A stretch of DNA of 7,568 bases from Nosocomiicoccus ampullae (lineage in GTDB: Bacteria; Bacillota; Bacilli; Staphylococcales; Salinicoccaceae), in contig NZ_MBFG01000028.1 of NCBI RefSeq assembly GCF_001696685.1, positions 1-7,568 of the forward strand, in the 5' to 3' direction. Shown here in pieces: positions 1-6,124 of the stretch. A model generated the notes under the pieces. That model made no database searches. It was not told where the DNA came from and saw only the letters and a list, made by a program, of their open reading frames with translations. Position 1 is the stretch's first letter; each line of letters starts with the position of its first letter. The position numbers were made by a program, and so were the translations under genes.

Positions 1-150
1 TAATATTTCTTTACTATCAAAGTGATAGAGAACACCACCTTTTGTAATTCCAGACTTCTCGGCAAGGTACTGCATGGTTAATTTTTGGATACCTTCCTCA
101 TTTATAATCTTAGCCGCATTTGTAAGAAGTTCTTCTTTTTTACTCAACAT
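1..150 (-). CDS. TetR-family transcriptional repressor, N-terminal part
   Basis: The first 50 codons of a gene that runs leftward off the window; the C-terminal ligand-binding domain is not visible. The protein begins MLSKKEELLTNAAKI, and its end GITKGGVLYHF is the recognition-helix and helix-4 signature of TetR DNA-binding domains (helix-turn-helix about residues 25-45). The ATG at 148-150 is preceded by GGAGTG at a good distance. TetR proteins bind palindromes as dimers and are released by a small ligand; here a perfect 30-bp palindrome lies 21 bp upstream, which suggests autorepression. The regulated partner is probably downstream, outside the window, because no gene is divergent from it except the inserted transposase. 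The family call is firm; ligand and targets are unknown. Confidence 0.93.
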   Translation of the reverse strand, partial: MLSKKEELLTNAAKIINEEGIQKLTMQYLAEKSGITKGGVLYHFDSKEIL

Positions 151-170
151 ACATCACTCCAGTTATCTAT

Positions 171-200
171 ATTACTGTACTGAACGTTCAGTACAGTAAT
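171..200. promoter_or_regulatory. Perfect 30-bp palindrome, likely TetR-family operator
   Basis: The half-site ATTACTGTACTGAAC is followed directly by its exact reverse complement, giving 15 matched pairs with no spacer. It overlaps the edge of the tetR -10 box and covers the expected transcription start, so a bound repressor would block the polymerase. The position next to a tetR gene supports the call; binding itself is inferred. Confidence 0.85.
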
Positions 201-227
201 ATTAGCAAATCATTTTTAAATTGGCAA
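199..227 (-). promoter_or_regulatory. Promoter of the tetR gene
   Basis: On the minus strand a TTGCCA -35 box (222-227) and a TAATAT -10 box (199-204) are separated by exactly 17 bp. The start site would fall near 190-193, inside the palindromic operator. The IS target duplication ends at 249, about 20 bp upstream of the -35 box, so the insertion leaves this core promoter intact. Confidence 0.7.
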
Positions 228-240
228 TTATTGATTTTAT

Positions 241-249
241 ATAAAATGA
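241..249. repeat. Target-site duplication, left copy
   Basis: ATAAAATGA lies directly outside the left inverted repeat of the IS and is repeated exactly at 1653-1661. A 9-bp direct repeat is in the range made by IS4-family transposition. Confidence 0.93.
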
Positions 250-267
250 CACTAGCATTGCATTAAT
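250..267. repeat. Left terminal inverted repeat of the IS
   Basis: CACTAGCATTGCATTAAT matches the reverse complement of 1635-1652 at 17 of 18 positions; the one difference is A versus G at the eighth base. Confidence 0.93.
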
Positions 268-327
268 TAACACAAAATATTAACAACATATCGAATATTC
301 ACTAATTTACTATTATCCAAAGAAAAA

Positions 328-384
328 GTCCTTTATAATGGATATAACCAGGTGGTAACCCGTCCAAATCCATTAATAAAGGAC
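328..384 (+). promoter_or_regulatory. Hairpin over the transposase ribosome binding site, with internal -10 box
   Basis: GTCCTTTATAATGGAT (328-343) pairs with ATCCATTAATAAAGGAC (368-384), with one extra A in the second arm. The second arm holds the transposase ribosome binding site AAAGGA (378-383). The first arm holds a TATAAT -10-like box (334-339), although I see no good -35 box. RNA reading in from outside the IS would form the full hairpin and hide the ribosome binding site; RNA started at the internal -10 would lack the first arm. This protection against outside transcription is known in IS10, IS50 and IS231; here it is inferred from the pairing. Confidence 0.7.
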
Positions 385-391
385 CAAACTC

Positions 392-1507
392 ATGGACAAG
401 ATTACACGCAAAACATCATTTGAGCAATGGTTTTCACCTATAAATCTTCAACTATTTGAAGAAAACGTAAAAACATTGAAATTAGACCACTATACAAAAA
501 AGCTAACGACAGAGTCATTCCTGAAATTATTACTTTTTTCACAACTAAAAGAGGTGGCGAGTTTACATGCCATAAGCGACTGGCTTTTCAATGACCAACT
601 TCAACATGAAACCGAGCTGAATTCGATAAGTGTATCTCAATTATCACGGCGATTAAACGGTATGCCACCGCAACTATTTCAAAGTATATTTTTGGACTTA
701 GTAGCTCAAATTCATGATAAAACTCATTATTCTAAGCTAGTCATGCCGTTAAAAATTATTGATTCAAGCACGCTACCACTCAGCCTAGCTAATCATCGGT
801 GGGCCGAATTCCGTAAAACAAAAGCAGGTGTCAAGCTACATCTCCGCTTGGTATTTATGGAGAAAGGAATATCCTATCCTGAAAAAGCCGTGCTAACTAA
901 CGCAAAAGAACATGATCGAAATCAGCTTGAAGTTATGGTCGATGACAAAGAGTGCATGTATGTGTTTGACCGCGGCTACTTAGATTATGATCGTTTCGAT
1001 CGTATGACAGACGATGGCTACTTTTTCCTTTCTAGGCTTCGTAAAAATGCCGTCATTCGGGAAATTTACGACTTTAAGCTAGAAGAGGATTCGCCGGTTC
1101 TATCGGACCAAATGGTCTTGATTGGTACAACGCAAAACCGTGCTGAAAATTACTTTCGCCTATTAAAAGTTGTCGATTCAAAAGGGAATGTACTCCATTT
1201 AATAACTAATCGTTTTGATTTAAGTCCAGAAGAAGTCTCTGAGATGTATAAATCGCGATGGGCGATTGAACTCTTTTTCAAGTGGATTAAACAACATTTA
1301 AACATTAAAAAGTTCTATGGTCAGAGTGAGTTCGCCATTCACAATCAAGTATATATTGCGATGATTGTCTTCTGTTTAAATGTGCTGGTTCAAATCAATA
1401 CAGAAAGCAAAAGAACTATTTTACAAATCAGCCGTTTATTAAGGGCATCTCTATGGAAACCAGCTTACATCTGGCTTCTAAAAATAGAAGGGAAAGGCGC
1501 CTCTTAA
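392..1507 (+). CDS. IS4-family DDE transposase
   Basis: A 371-residue transposase that would cut and move the surrounding IS. The catalytic residues are visible: D124 in KIIDSST, D193 in VFDRGYLDYD, and E293 in the YREK motif (Y286, R289, E293, K300 with the expected 2-3-6 spacing). The long stretch between D193 and E293 fits the beta-strand insertion domain of IS4/Tn5-type transposases. The ATG at 392 follows AAAGGA by 8 bases. Length and frame are intact, so the protein may be active. The ribosome binding site is part of a hairpin that probably limits translation from outside transcripts. The C-terminal segment is overlapped by another open frame at 1453-1650 that I regard as a shadow. Confidence 0.96.
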   Translation: MDKITRKTSFEQWFSPINLQLFEENVKTLKLDHYTKKLTTESFLKLLLFSQLKEVASLHAISDWLFNDQLQHETELNSISVSQLSRRLNGMPPQLFQSIFLDLVAQIHDKTHYSKLVMPLKIIDSSTLPLSLANHRWAEFRKTKAGVKLHLRLVFMEKGISYPEKAVLTNAKEHDRNQLEVMVDDKECMYVFDRGYLDYDRFDRMTDDGYFFLSRLRKNAVIREIYDFKLEEDSPVLSDQMVLIGTTQNRAENYFRLLKVVDSKGNVLHLITNRFDLSPEEVSEMYKSRWAIELFFKWIKQHLNIKKFYGQSEFAIHNQVYIAMIVFCLNVLVQINTESKRTILQISRLLRASLWKPAYIWLLKIEGKGAS

Positions 1508-1634
1508 TAAAGAAAACGTCGCTGTCACTCATGTTTAACTGTATATTTAAAAAAATGGATGGAGCCACCTTTAGTTGGGTATTCAGTTTTTTGGCTCTCT
1601 CAGAAAATAAACAAAAACTGAAAATTACAATAAT

Positions 1635-1652
1635 ATTAATGCAACGCTAGTG
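1635..1652. repeat. Right terminal inverted repeat of the IS
   Basis: ATTAATGCAACGCTAGTG is the inverted partner of 250-267 with one mismatch. It is followed at once by the right target duplication. Confidence 0.93.
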
Positions 1653-1661
1653 ATAAAATGA
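1653..1661. repeat. Target-site duplication, right copy
   Basis: ATAAAATGA is identical to 241-249 and directly abuts the right inverted repeat. Removing 250-1661 would restore the sequence before insertion. Confidence 0.93.
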
Positions 1662-1666
1662 TACTG

Positions 1667-1867
1667 TTATAAAAAAATGCCTACATCTAGTAGACATTCT
1701 TGAATTATTAATATTTGTTTCGGTAATGCTCCCCAAATTCGCATATCTTCCTGACCTACTGACCAAATGGCAATACTCTGAAACTTCCACTTGTAAGTTG
1801 TCCCTATTATCCAATCAACTAGACTATCGATATCTTGATAATAAAGAATTGAAAAGCCGATGAAAAG
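1667..1867 (-). pseudogene. C-terminal remnant of a GH18-like glycoside hydrolase
   Basis: An open frame of about 66 codons with no start, ending in TAA at 1667-1669. It reads FIGFSILYYQDIDSLV near its beginning and later SIAIWSVGQEDMRIWGALP. The pattern of AIW-x-x-G-x-ED-x-R-IW resembles the last strand and end of the GH18 barrel in Bacilli, where GH18 domains cleave chitin-like or peptidoglycan-like chains; this is recalled, not searched. An in-frame stop at 1868-1870 lies upstream, and the tail of the recombinase gene follows 30 bp further on. The 5' part was therefore lost or separated, perhaps when the recombinase module arrived. Before the IS inserted, this fragment lay about 100 bp upstream of tetR in the same direction. 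Confidence 0.55.
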
Positions 1868-1900
1868 TTACCTCCGATTTCACAGGGTCATGCAATTAAT

Positions 1901-3466
1901 CTATACATCAATTTCAACAATCATTTCAGACTTAAATTCAATCTCCAACTTTTCAGGATGAACTACAATTCTCTCAACCATCCGCTTAACTAGCTGCTCA
2001 TCATACGTTTCTAGTTCGCATGTTTGCTCTTTTAATAACGCTGATATTTGTTCCAATCGTTCTCTTCCATTATCTTGTTCTGCAATCTCTAGTTGAAGTT
2101 GTTGTTTTTCTTCTCTACGTTTGTAAATATTATCGACAACGTCATTATAGTCTTTGTTCGAATTCGCTAGGCCGATTAAAGAATGTTGCAAGGCTTCCAG
2201 TTCTTTTTCAACTTTCACCAGTTTATCGTGTAAATGACTTGATAACGTATGTGCAATATTTTGTTCTAAGACTTTTAGAAAGTTGCTCCGATTTTTAAAC
2301 AGTTCATTTATCGCTTGGATAACGGCTTGCTTTAAGTCATCTTCTCTAACAGTTCGCGCATCACAAAACACTCCTGTATTTTCAAGCCTGCTGACGCATC
2401 GCCAAACGATTGACCTCTTCCCTCGGTTATTCCAATGGACTCTTCTAAATATTTCTCCACAGTTTTCACAAAATACAATCTGAGCCAAACTGTGGTTACT
2501 GCTGTAATTTCGCCTTTGTCCATTTTTACTAATATGAGCGATTTTTCGTTTTTTCAATTCTTCTTGTACTAACATGAAAAGGTGCTTTGGTATGATAGCT
2601 TCATGATTGTTTTCTACATAATATTGTGGAACAACCCCATCGTTGTTCACTCGCTTTTTCGATAAGAAATCGACTGTATATGTTTTTTGAAGGAGTGCAT
2701 CTCCCATATATTTTTCGTTCGTCAGAATTTTATGCAGTGAACTACTGTACCATTTCTTTCTTCCCGCACCTGTTAATATGCCGTCCGCTTCAAGTCCTTT
2801 TGCAATTTTATTTAAGCTAAATCCTTCCAGGTATTCTCGGTAAATTCGCTTGATGATTTCCGCCTCTTCTGGCACAATGACTAAGCGTTTATTTTCATCT
2901 TTTGTGTAGCCGAGAAATCGATTATGGTTTACTTGCACTTCGCCTTGTTGGTATCGATATTGAATACCAAGTTTTACGTTTTGGCTAAGCGACTGACTTT
3001 CTTGCTGAGCAAGTGACGCCATAATCGTCAACATCACTTCCCCTTTCGCATCCATCGAATTGATATTTTCTTTTTCAAAGAATACGGGTATATCTTGTTC
3101 TTTCAGCTTTCTTATATATTTCAAGCAATCTAACGTGTTCCTTGCAAATCGGCTAATGGACTTTGTAATGATCATATCGATTTTTCCATCCATACAATCA
3201 GCTATCATTTTATTAAACTGTTCTCGCATTTTTGTGTTCGTTCCTGTAATGCCATCGTCTGCATAAACTCCTGCAAGTTTCCACTCGGGATTAGCTTGAA
3301 TGTATGACGTGTAATGTTCGATTTGCACTTCATAACTCGTTGCCTGTTCATCACTGTCAGTTGATACTCGGCAATAAGCAGCTACCCTCAGCTTTTGCTT
3401 ATCACTTACTTCCCTCGTTCTTCTTGGTCTTGCCGGGATGACTGTAACATTTCTTGAACTTTCCAT
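1901..3466 (-). CDS. Large serine recombinase, intact third gene of the module
   Basis: A 521-residue site-specific recombinase that would cut and rejoin DNA at att sites through a serine-DNA bond. The N-terminal resolvase domain (about 25-170) has catalytic S35 with R33 in [13 protein letters not shown], and R106 and R109 in SISRFARNT. The recombinase DNA-binding domain follows (about 180-300, with [13 protein letters not shown] and [15 protein letters not shown]). A zinc ribbon has C333, C336, C357 and C368, and a coiled-coil-rich segment spans about 410-485. All key residues are present. The ATG at 3464-3466 lies 3 bases after the stop of the preceding short gene, and GGTG in that gene's last codons is the likely ribosome binding site, so the two are probably cotranslated. 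It resembles TnpX/Tn4451-type and other Firmicute integrases; the target site cannot be read from the protein. Confidence 0.95.
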   Translation of the reverse strand: MESSRNVTVIPARPRRTREVSDKQKLRVAAYCRVSTDSDEQATSYEVQIEHYTSYIQANPEWKLAGVYADDGITGTNTKMREQFNKMIADCMDGKIDMIITKSISRFARNTLDCLKYIRKLKEQDIPVFFEKENINSMDAKGEVMLTIMASLAQQESQSLSQNVKLGIQYRYQQGEVQVNHNRFLGYTKDENKRLVIVPEEAEIIKRIYREYLEGFSLNKIAKGLEADGILTGAGRKKWYSSSLHKILTNEKYMGDALLQKTYTVDFLSKKRVNNDGVVPQYYVENNHEAIIPKHLFMLVQEELKKRKIAHISKNGQRRNYSSNHSLAQIVFCENCGEIFRRVHWNNRGKRSIVWRCVSRLENTGVFCDARTVREDDLKQAVIQAINELFKNRSNFLKVLEQNIAHTLSSHLHDKLVKVEKELEALQHSLIGLANSNKDYNDVVDNIYKRREEKQQLQLEIAEQDNGRERLEQISALLKEQTCELETYDEQLVKRMVERIVVHPEKLEIEFKSEMIVEIDV

Positions 3467-3469
3467 ACT

Positions 3470-3883
3470 CTAGGTCACCACACTTTCTATTAAACTGTAA
3501 ACATATTCTGCTTGTTTATATGGGTTGTCATGTTTGATATCGATAGATGGTAAAGTGAATGTGGGAATTTCAAACGGGGTTTCTTCTTGTTTTTTATTTA
3601 GTCTTCCTAATTTTTTTGCCCGTTTATATCTTTCTATCTTCACTTTTTCAAATAATTCTTTTGATATTAAGGTAGGAAAAATATCCGTTCCTAAGTATCT
3701 TTCATCCGTTAATATTCGGGTAATACCGCCATGATTTCGCTTTATTCCCGCTTCCTTAGCGGCATTTGCTAATGACAATCCTGATAAATACGCTTGAAAA
3801 AGATGCTGCAGTTGTTTCAGCTCTTCTTTATTTATGACTACTTTACCGTTTTCAATTTGATAGCCAAATGGTGTATGTGCCAT
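3470..3883 (-). CDS. Short recombinase-domain protein without a catalytic domain
   Basis: About 137 residues, beginning MAHTPFGYQIENGKVV. This part aligns by eye with the region after the catalytic domain in the two large recombinases: GY plus a short beta-hairpin, then YLSGLSLANAAKEAGI and ILTDERYLGTDIFP, as in the Recombinase (Pfam PF07508-like) DNA-binding domain. There is no resolvase domain, no catalytic serine and no zinc ribbon. It is not a simple truncation, because it has its own ribosome binding site (GAGGTG) and start. Comparable small proteins occur between two large recombinases in Firmicute elements (from memory), so it may help in synapsis or choice of direction. I prefer the ATG at 3881-3883 to the GTG at 3884-3886; the preceding stop TGA overlaps both. 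The C-terminal 40 residues are of unknown function. Confidence 0.8.
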   Translation of the reverse strand: MAHTPFGYQIENGKVVINKEELKQLQHLFQAYLSGLSLANAAKEAGIKRNHGGITRILTDERYLGTDIFPTLISKELFEKVKIERYKRAKKLGRLNKKQEETPFEIPTFTLPSIDIKHDNPYKQAEYVYSLIESVVT

Positions 3884-5444
3884 CACCTATTCACCTCTTC
3901 CTTTAGCAACAAGCCACTTTTTAATAAAAAACCTATTTTTGTTGACGAGTGTATATAAACCTTTTCAATATATTCGTTAAATATCGTTTCTTCAAATGAT
4001 GCAACTTTCTGCTGTTTATTGGTGAAACTTATCAGTCTTTTCAGTTCGTAGACTTGTTCTTCTTCGTTGCGAATAAGTCGTAGCAACCGTTCTTTATCCT
4101 CCAACAACTCATTAATTTGGTTGTCCATTTTCGCCCGTTGTTCTTCATACAATTTCTGTTCTAAAAACTTATCATCCATTAGCTTTTTCAACATTTGACT
4201 CTTCGCATAGCACTCAGTCAATTGCAATTCAATATGATCGAGCTGTTCTTCTGTATCATGTTTAAAGCCATTTTTCATTGTTTCAAAAAGTGGATGTAGT
4301 ATTTCTTTTCGAGCAAAAACGAGTTTGTTCATCATTGTAATAAAAGCTTGATGAATGCGTTCTTCCTTAATGAAAAGCATCGAACATTCATCTCTGTTTT
4401 TAATGTGTGTTGAACAGCACCAAGCAATATATTTTCTATGCGTAGAAGTGTGAATTCTCCTTTTAAATGTATCGCCACATTCCGCGCATTCAATTTTCCC
4501 TGAAAAAGGATAACGGTTTAAATACTTTCTACTTCCAGCAGCTACATTCTTTTGGCTTGCTTGATATTCTAGCATTCGATTAGCCGCTTCAAAATCAGTA
4601 TGTGTGATGATTGCTTCATGATGATTTTCAATTAAGTATTGATCCAGTTCACCTTGATTTACTTTTCGATTAAAATGCTCATCAGTAAAAGTCTTTTGAA
4701 GTAGCACATCACCAGTGTACTTTTCGTTCTTAACAATTCCACGTATCGTAGACCCTGTCCAATTGCCATTCCGCTTTGTTGAAATTTTTTCTTCGTTCAG
4801 CTGCCTAGCAATTTTTTCAGTTCCTATTCCTTCAAGTACGTTATTAAATATTTGTTTGACTACTTGTGCTTGTTCATCATTTACAACAACCTGTTCATCG
4901 ATATAATCGTAACCGTATGGTGGATATGATAATTTATAGGTTCCACGTTTAAATCGCTGTCTAATCGACCATTTACTGTTTTCAGAAAGTGACACTGATT
5001 CATTTTCAGCAAGGCTACTTAAGATTGAAAGCATGATTTCACTTTCCATCGAATTTGTATTGATGTCTTCTTTTTCAAAATAAATGTGTACACCTAAGTC
5101 CATCAATTTTCTGACTAACTCTAAGCAATCAATTGTGTTTCTCACAAATCGACTAATTGATTTTGTTAAAATGAAGTCAATCTTTTCTTTTTCACAATCA
5201 GATATTAAGCGAAGCAATTCTGGCCGTCTATCCTTTTGGTCCCTGTTATGCCTTCATCATTATAAATGTCGACAAGTCGCCATTCATCATTCTTTTCAAT
5301 CAAAGTTTTGTAGTGTCGTCTTTGAGCCTCTAGGCTAAACAGCTGATCCTCATTTGATGTTGACACTTGTATATATGAGGCTACCTTTTGTTTCGGATTT
5401 ACTGATGAATATTTTGACATATCAAGTGTTGTTATCTTTCTCAT
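3883..5444 (-). pseudogene. Large serine recombinase, first gene of the module, frameshifted
   Basis: Two open frames, 5205-5444 and about 3883-5217, together form one large serine recombinase. The first holds catalytic S28 in VASYIQVSTSNEDQ and ends GITGTKRIDGQNCFA. The second resumes with PELLRLISDC and SISRFVRNTIDC, followed by a recombinase domain, a zinc ribbon (IECAECGDTF, then WCCS and DECS) and a coiled coil. Adding one base to the A-run at 5234-5237 (minus strand) restores GITGTKKDRRPELLRL and a protein of 520 residues, almost the length of its 521-residue partner. The usual catalytic arginine two residues before the serine is glutamine (Q26), so activity is doubtful even if the frame is repaired. 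A GGGAG ribosome binding site sits 7 bases before the ATG at 5442-5444. A sequencing error at the homopolymer is the main alternative. Confidence 0.88.
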
Positions 5445-5496
5445 CCACTCACTCCCTTTCTTGTACGTGACATATTTGCGTTAGAACACTGTTAAA

Positions 5497-5670
5497 TCAA
5501 GATTTGTCGCACATTAAAGGACCTAATAATGTATTGAATTTTTGACGAATTAATTTACTTATTTGATCGAATTCTTCCTGAGAAATAAGCTCCTCTTCAC
5601 GTAGTTTCATAAGCATTTTTTCAGCAAGATGAAAATGAAGTTCATTAATAGTTGATATGTAATTGAAGTT
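5497..5670 (-). pseudogene. SHOCT-like small protein gene lacking a start codon
   Basis: An open frame of 57 codons ending 52 bases before the first recombinase. It contains INELHFHLAEKMLMKL and ELISQEEFDQISKLIRQKF, which match the pattern of short SHOCT-type proteins (EL-x-Y-x-x-A, GLI, EE-x-x-x-I, N-x-x-F) often found just before serine recombinase genes in Firmicute elements (recalled, not searched). A TAG at 5671-5673 closes the frame upstream, and no ATG, GTG or TTG lies before residue 19; the first ATG (5614-5616) would give only 39 residues and has no clear ribosome binding site. The gene is probably decayed, or uses an unusual start. Its cellular role is unknown; SHOCT segments are thought to mediate oligomerisation. 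Confidence 0.55.
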
Positions 5671-5681
5671 CTAGATATAAT
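5652..5681 (+). promoter_or_regulatory. Promoter of the 33-codon peptide gene
   Basis: TTGATA (5652-5657) and a perfect TATAAT (5676-5681) are 18 bp apart. The start site would be near 5688, giving a leader of about 44 bases before the peptide start. It is the best consensus promoter in the window and points away from the recombinase operon. Confidence 0.7.
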
Positions 5682-5701
5682 GAAAGTAGATTATTCAGCA
5701 A
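5674..5701 (-). promoter_or_regulatory. Possible leftward promoter of the recombinase operon
   Basis: On the minus strand TTGCTG (5696-5701) and TATATC (5674-5679) are 16 bp apart. The -10 box overlaps that of the rightward promoter, so the two would compete. The match is only moderate, and transcription would begin near 5667, upstream of the SHOCT-like frame. Confidence 0.35.
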
Positions 5702-5731
5702 ACGGTCAATTTTATTGGAGGGATGATTGAA

Positions 5732-5833
5732 ATGTTTAATTTAAATAATGCTAAACTAGAGAAATTGGATATTGAAGAACAAGAATATCAAATTGAACAA
5801 GATGAATTAAATATTGAAAGGCAAAATATTTAA
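5732..5833 (+). CDS. 33-residue acidic peptide, function unknown
   Basis: A short gene with convincing signals: the ATG at 5732 follows GGAGGG (5717-5722) by 9 bases, downstream of a near-consensus promoter. The peptide starts MFNLNNAKLEKLDIEEQ and ends NIERQNI. It has nine acidic and three basic residues and regularly spaced L/I/Y, so it would form an amphipathic helix; DIEEQ and NIERQ look like an internal repeat. An in-frame ATG at 5723 touches the ribosome binding site and is less likely. There is no signal peptide or membrane segment. I do not recognise the family. Being divergent from the recombinase operon and sharing its promoter region, it could be a regulatory or partner peptide, but nothing shows this directly. 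Confidence 0.6.
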   Translation: MFNLNNAKLEKLDIEEQEYQIEQDELNIERQNI

Positions 5834-5836
5834 TCG

Positions 5837-5873
5837 TTTTTAAAAGGTTGGTTTTTAACACCCTTTTTAAAAA
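5837..5873 (+). terminator. Weak AT-rich hairpin, possible terminator of the peptide gene
   Basis: TTTTTAAAAGG (5837-5847) pairs with CCTTTTTAAAAA (5862-5873) with one extra base; the inner AAAAGGT/ACC part is followed by a run of five T. It begins 4 bases after the peptide stop codon. The low GC content makes it a weak terminator. Confidence 0.35.
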
Positions 5874-5953
5874 TTACAAATAAATTTCTTTTGAAATTTT
5901 ATAAAAAGGCTCAAAGAGAGAATTGTTTGAAGTGTTATAATTAAATTAAATAA

Positions 5954-5979
5954 TTCCACAATCGGGCGCGATTGTGGAA
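5954..5979 (-). terminator. Strong 11-bp hairpin, possible leftward terminator
   Basis: TTCCACAATCG (5954-5964) and CGATTGTGGAA (5969-5979) pair perfectly around a GGCG loop. Read on the minus strand, the stem is followed by TTATTTAATTT, a U-rich tail that could end transcription coming from rlmD. Being perfectly symmetrical, it could also be a protein-binding site. Confidence 0.45.
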
Positions 5980-5999
5980 GATTAAATAGTCATTTAAGT

Positions 6000-6038
6000 T
6001 ACAACCGAAGAGTTTAACTGCTCCTCGGTTGTTTTTAT
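6000..6038 (+). terminator. Intrinsic terminator, rightward
   Basis: ACAACCGAAGAG pairs with CTCCTCGGTTGT (one mismatch) around an 8-base loop and is followed by TTTTTATTT. It would stop rightward transcription before it runs antisense into rlmD. On the opposite strand the tail is only weakly U-rich. Confidence 0.75.
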
Positions 6039-6116
6039 TTACTCATATTTCACAAACACATCTTTAAATCCAGCTTTCATTACTTTTAATTGTTGCTTAC
6101 CCACATTTTTAACACT
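6039..6116 (-). pseudogene. Orphan 25-codon C-terminal tail downstream of rlmD
   Basis: Just after rlmD, in another frame, an open stretch with no start encodes SVKNVGKQQLKVMKAGFKD and ends VFVKYE at a TAA (6039-6041). It is closed upstream by a stop at 6117-6119. The pattern looks like the last helix and strand of a SPOR-like or cell-wall amidase repeat (Q-x-x-x-K-AGF-x-D-x-F-V-K), as at the end of phage endolysins. It may be the scar of a prophage or other element once joined to the rlmD end. With only 25 residues this is tentative, and chance is possible. Confidence 0.3.
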
Positions 6117-6124
6117 TCAACCTT

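Larger units (their letters stand above)
250..1652 (+). mobile_element. IS4-family insertion sequence, IS4Bsu1-like, complete
   Basis: A complete element of 1403 bp: an 18-bp left inverted repeat at 250-267, one transposase gene, an 18-bp right inverted repeat at 1635-1652, and perfect 9-bp flanking duplications. The transposase has the YREK signature of the IS4 family. Length, ends and protein fit my memory of IS4Bsu1 (about 1.4 kb, known for inserting in comP of B. subtilis natto), but the exact name needs a database match. The identical duplications and intact reading frame suggest a recent insertion. The 3' segment after the transposase (1508-1634) has no gene of its own; it contains a TTCAGTTTTT/AAAAACTGAA inverted pair (1582-1591 and 1613-1622). 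Confidence 0.95.
5933..6038 (+). ncRNA. Candidate small RNA of about 90 nt with its own terminator
   Basis: An extended -10 box (TGTTATAAT, 5933-5941) has no matching -35 box. A start near 5948 would give an RNA with a strong 11-bp hairpin (5954-5979), a short A/T linker, and a canonical intrinsic terminator at 6000-6038. No open frame with a ribosome binding site is visible in it. The reading as a small RNA is inferred from layout; the same hairpin could instead serve as a terminator for leftward transcription from rlmD. Confidence 0.3.

Noticed and set aside
1453..1650. A 65-codon rightward open frame overlapping the end of the transposase
   Set aside because: It lies in another frame over the transposase C-terminus and the IS 3' end, runs into the inverted repeat and has no ribosome binding site.
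2020..2820. Several 60-90 codon open frames inside the third recombinase gene
   Set aside because: They overlap a well-supported recombinase frame and show no family motifs; they are shadows.
5225..5245. Programmed -1 ribosomal frameshift in the first recombinase
   Set aside because: The shift region ACC-AAA-AGG is not a good slippery heptamer and I see no clear downstream stem; a one-base loss from a longer A-run explains it better.
5954..6038. CRISPR array or short repeat array
   Set aside because: The hairpins here differ in sequence and there is no repeated unit with spacers.
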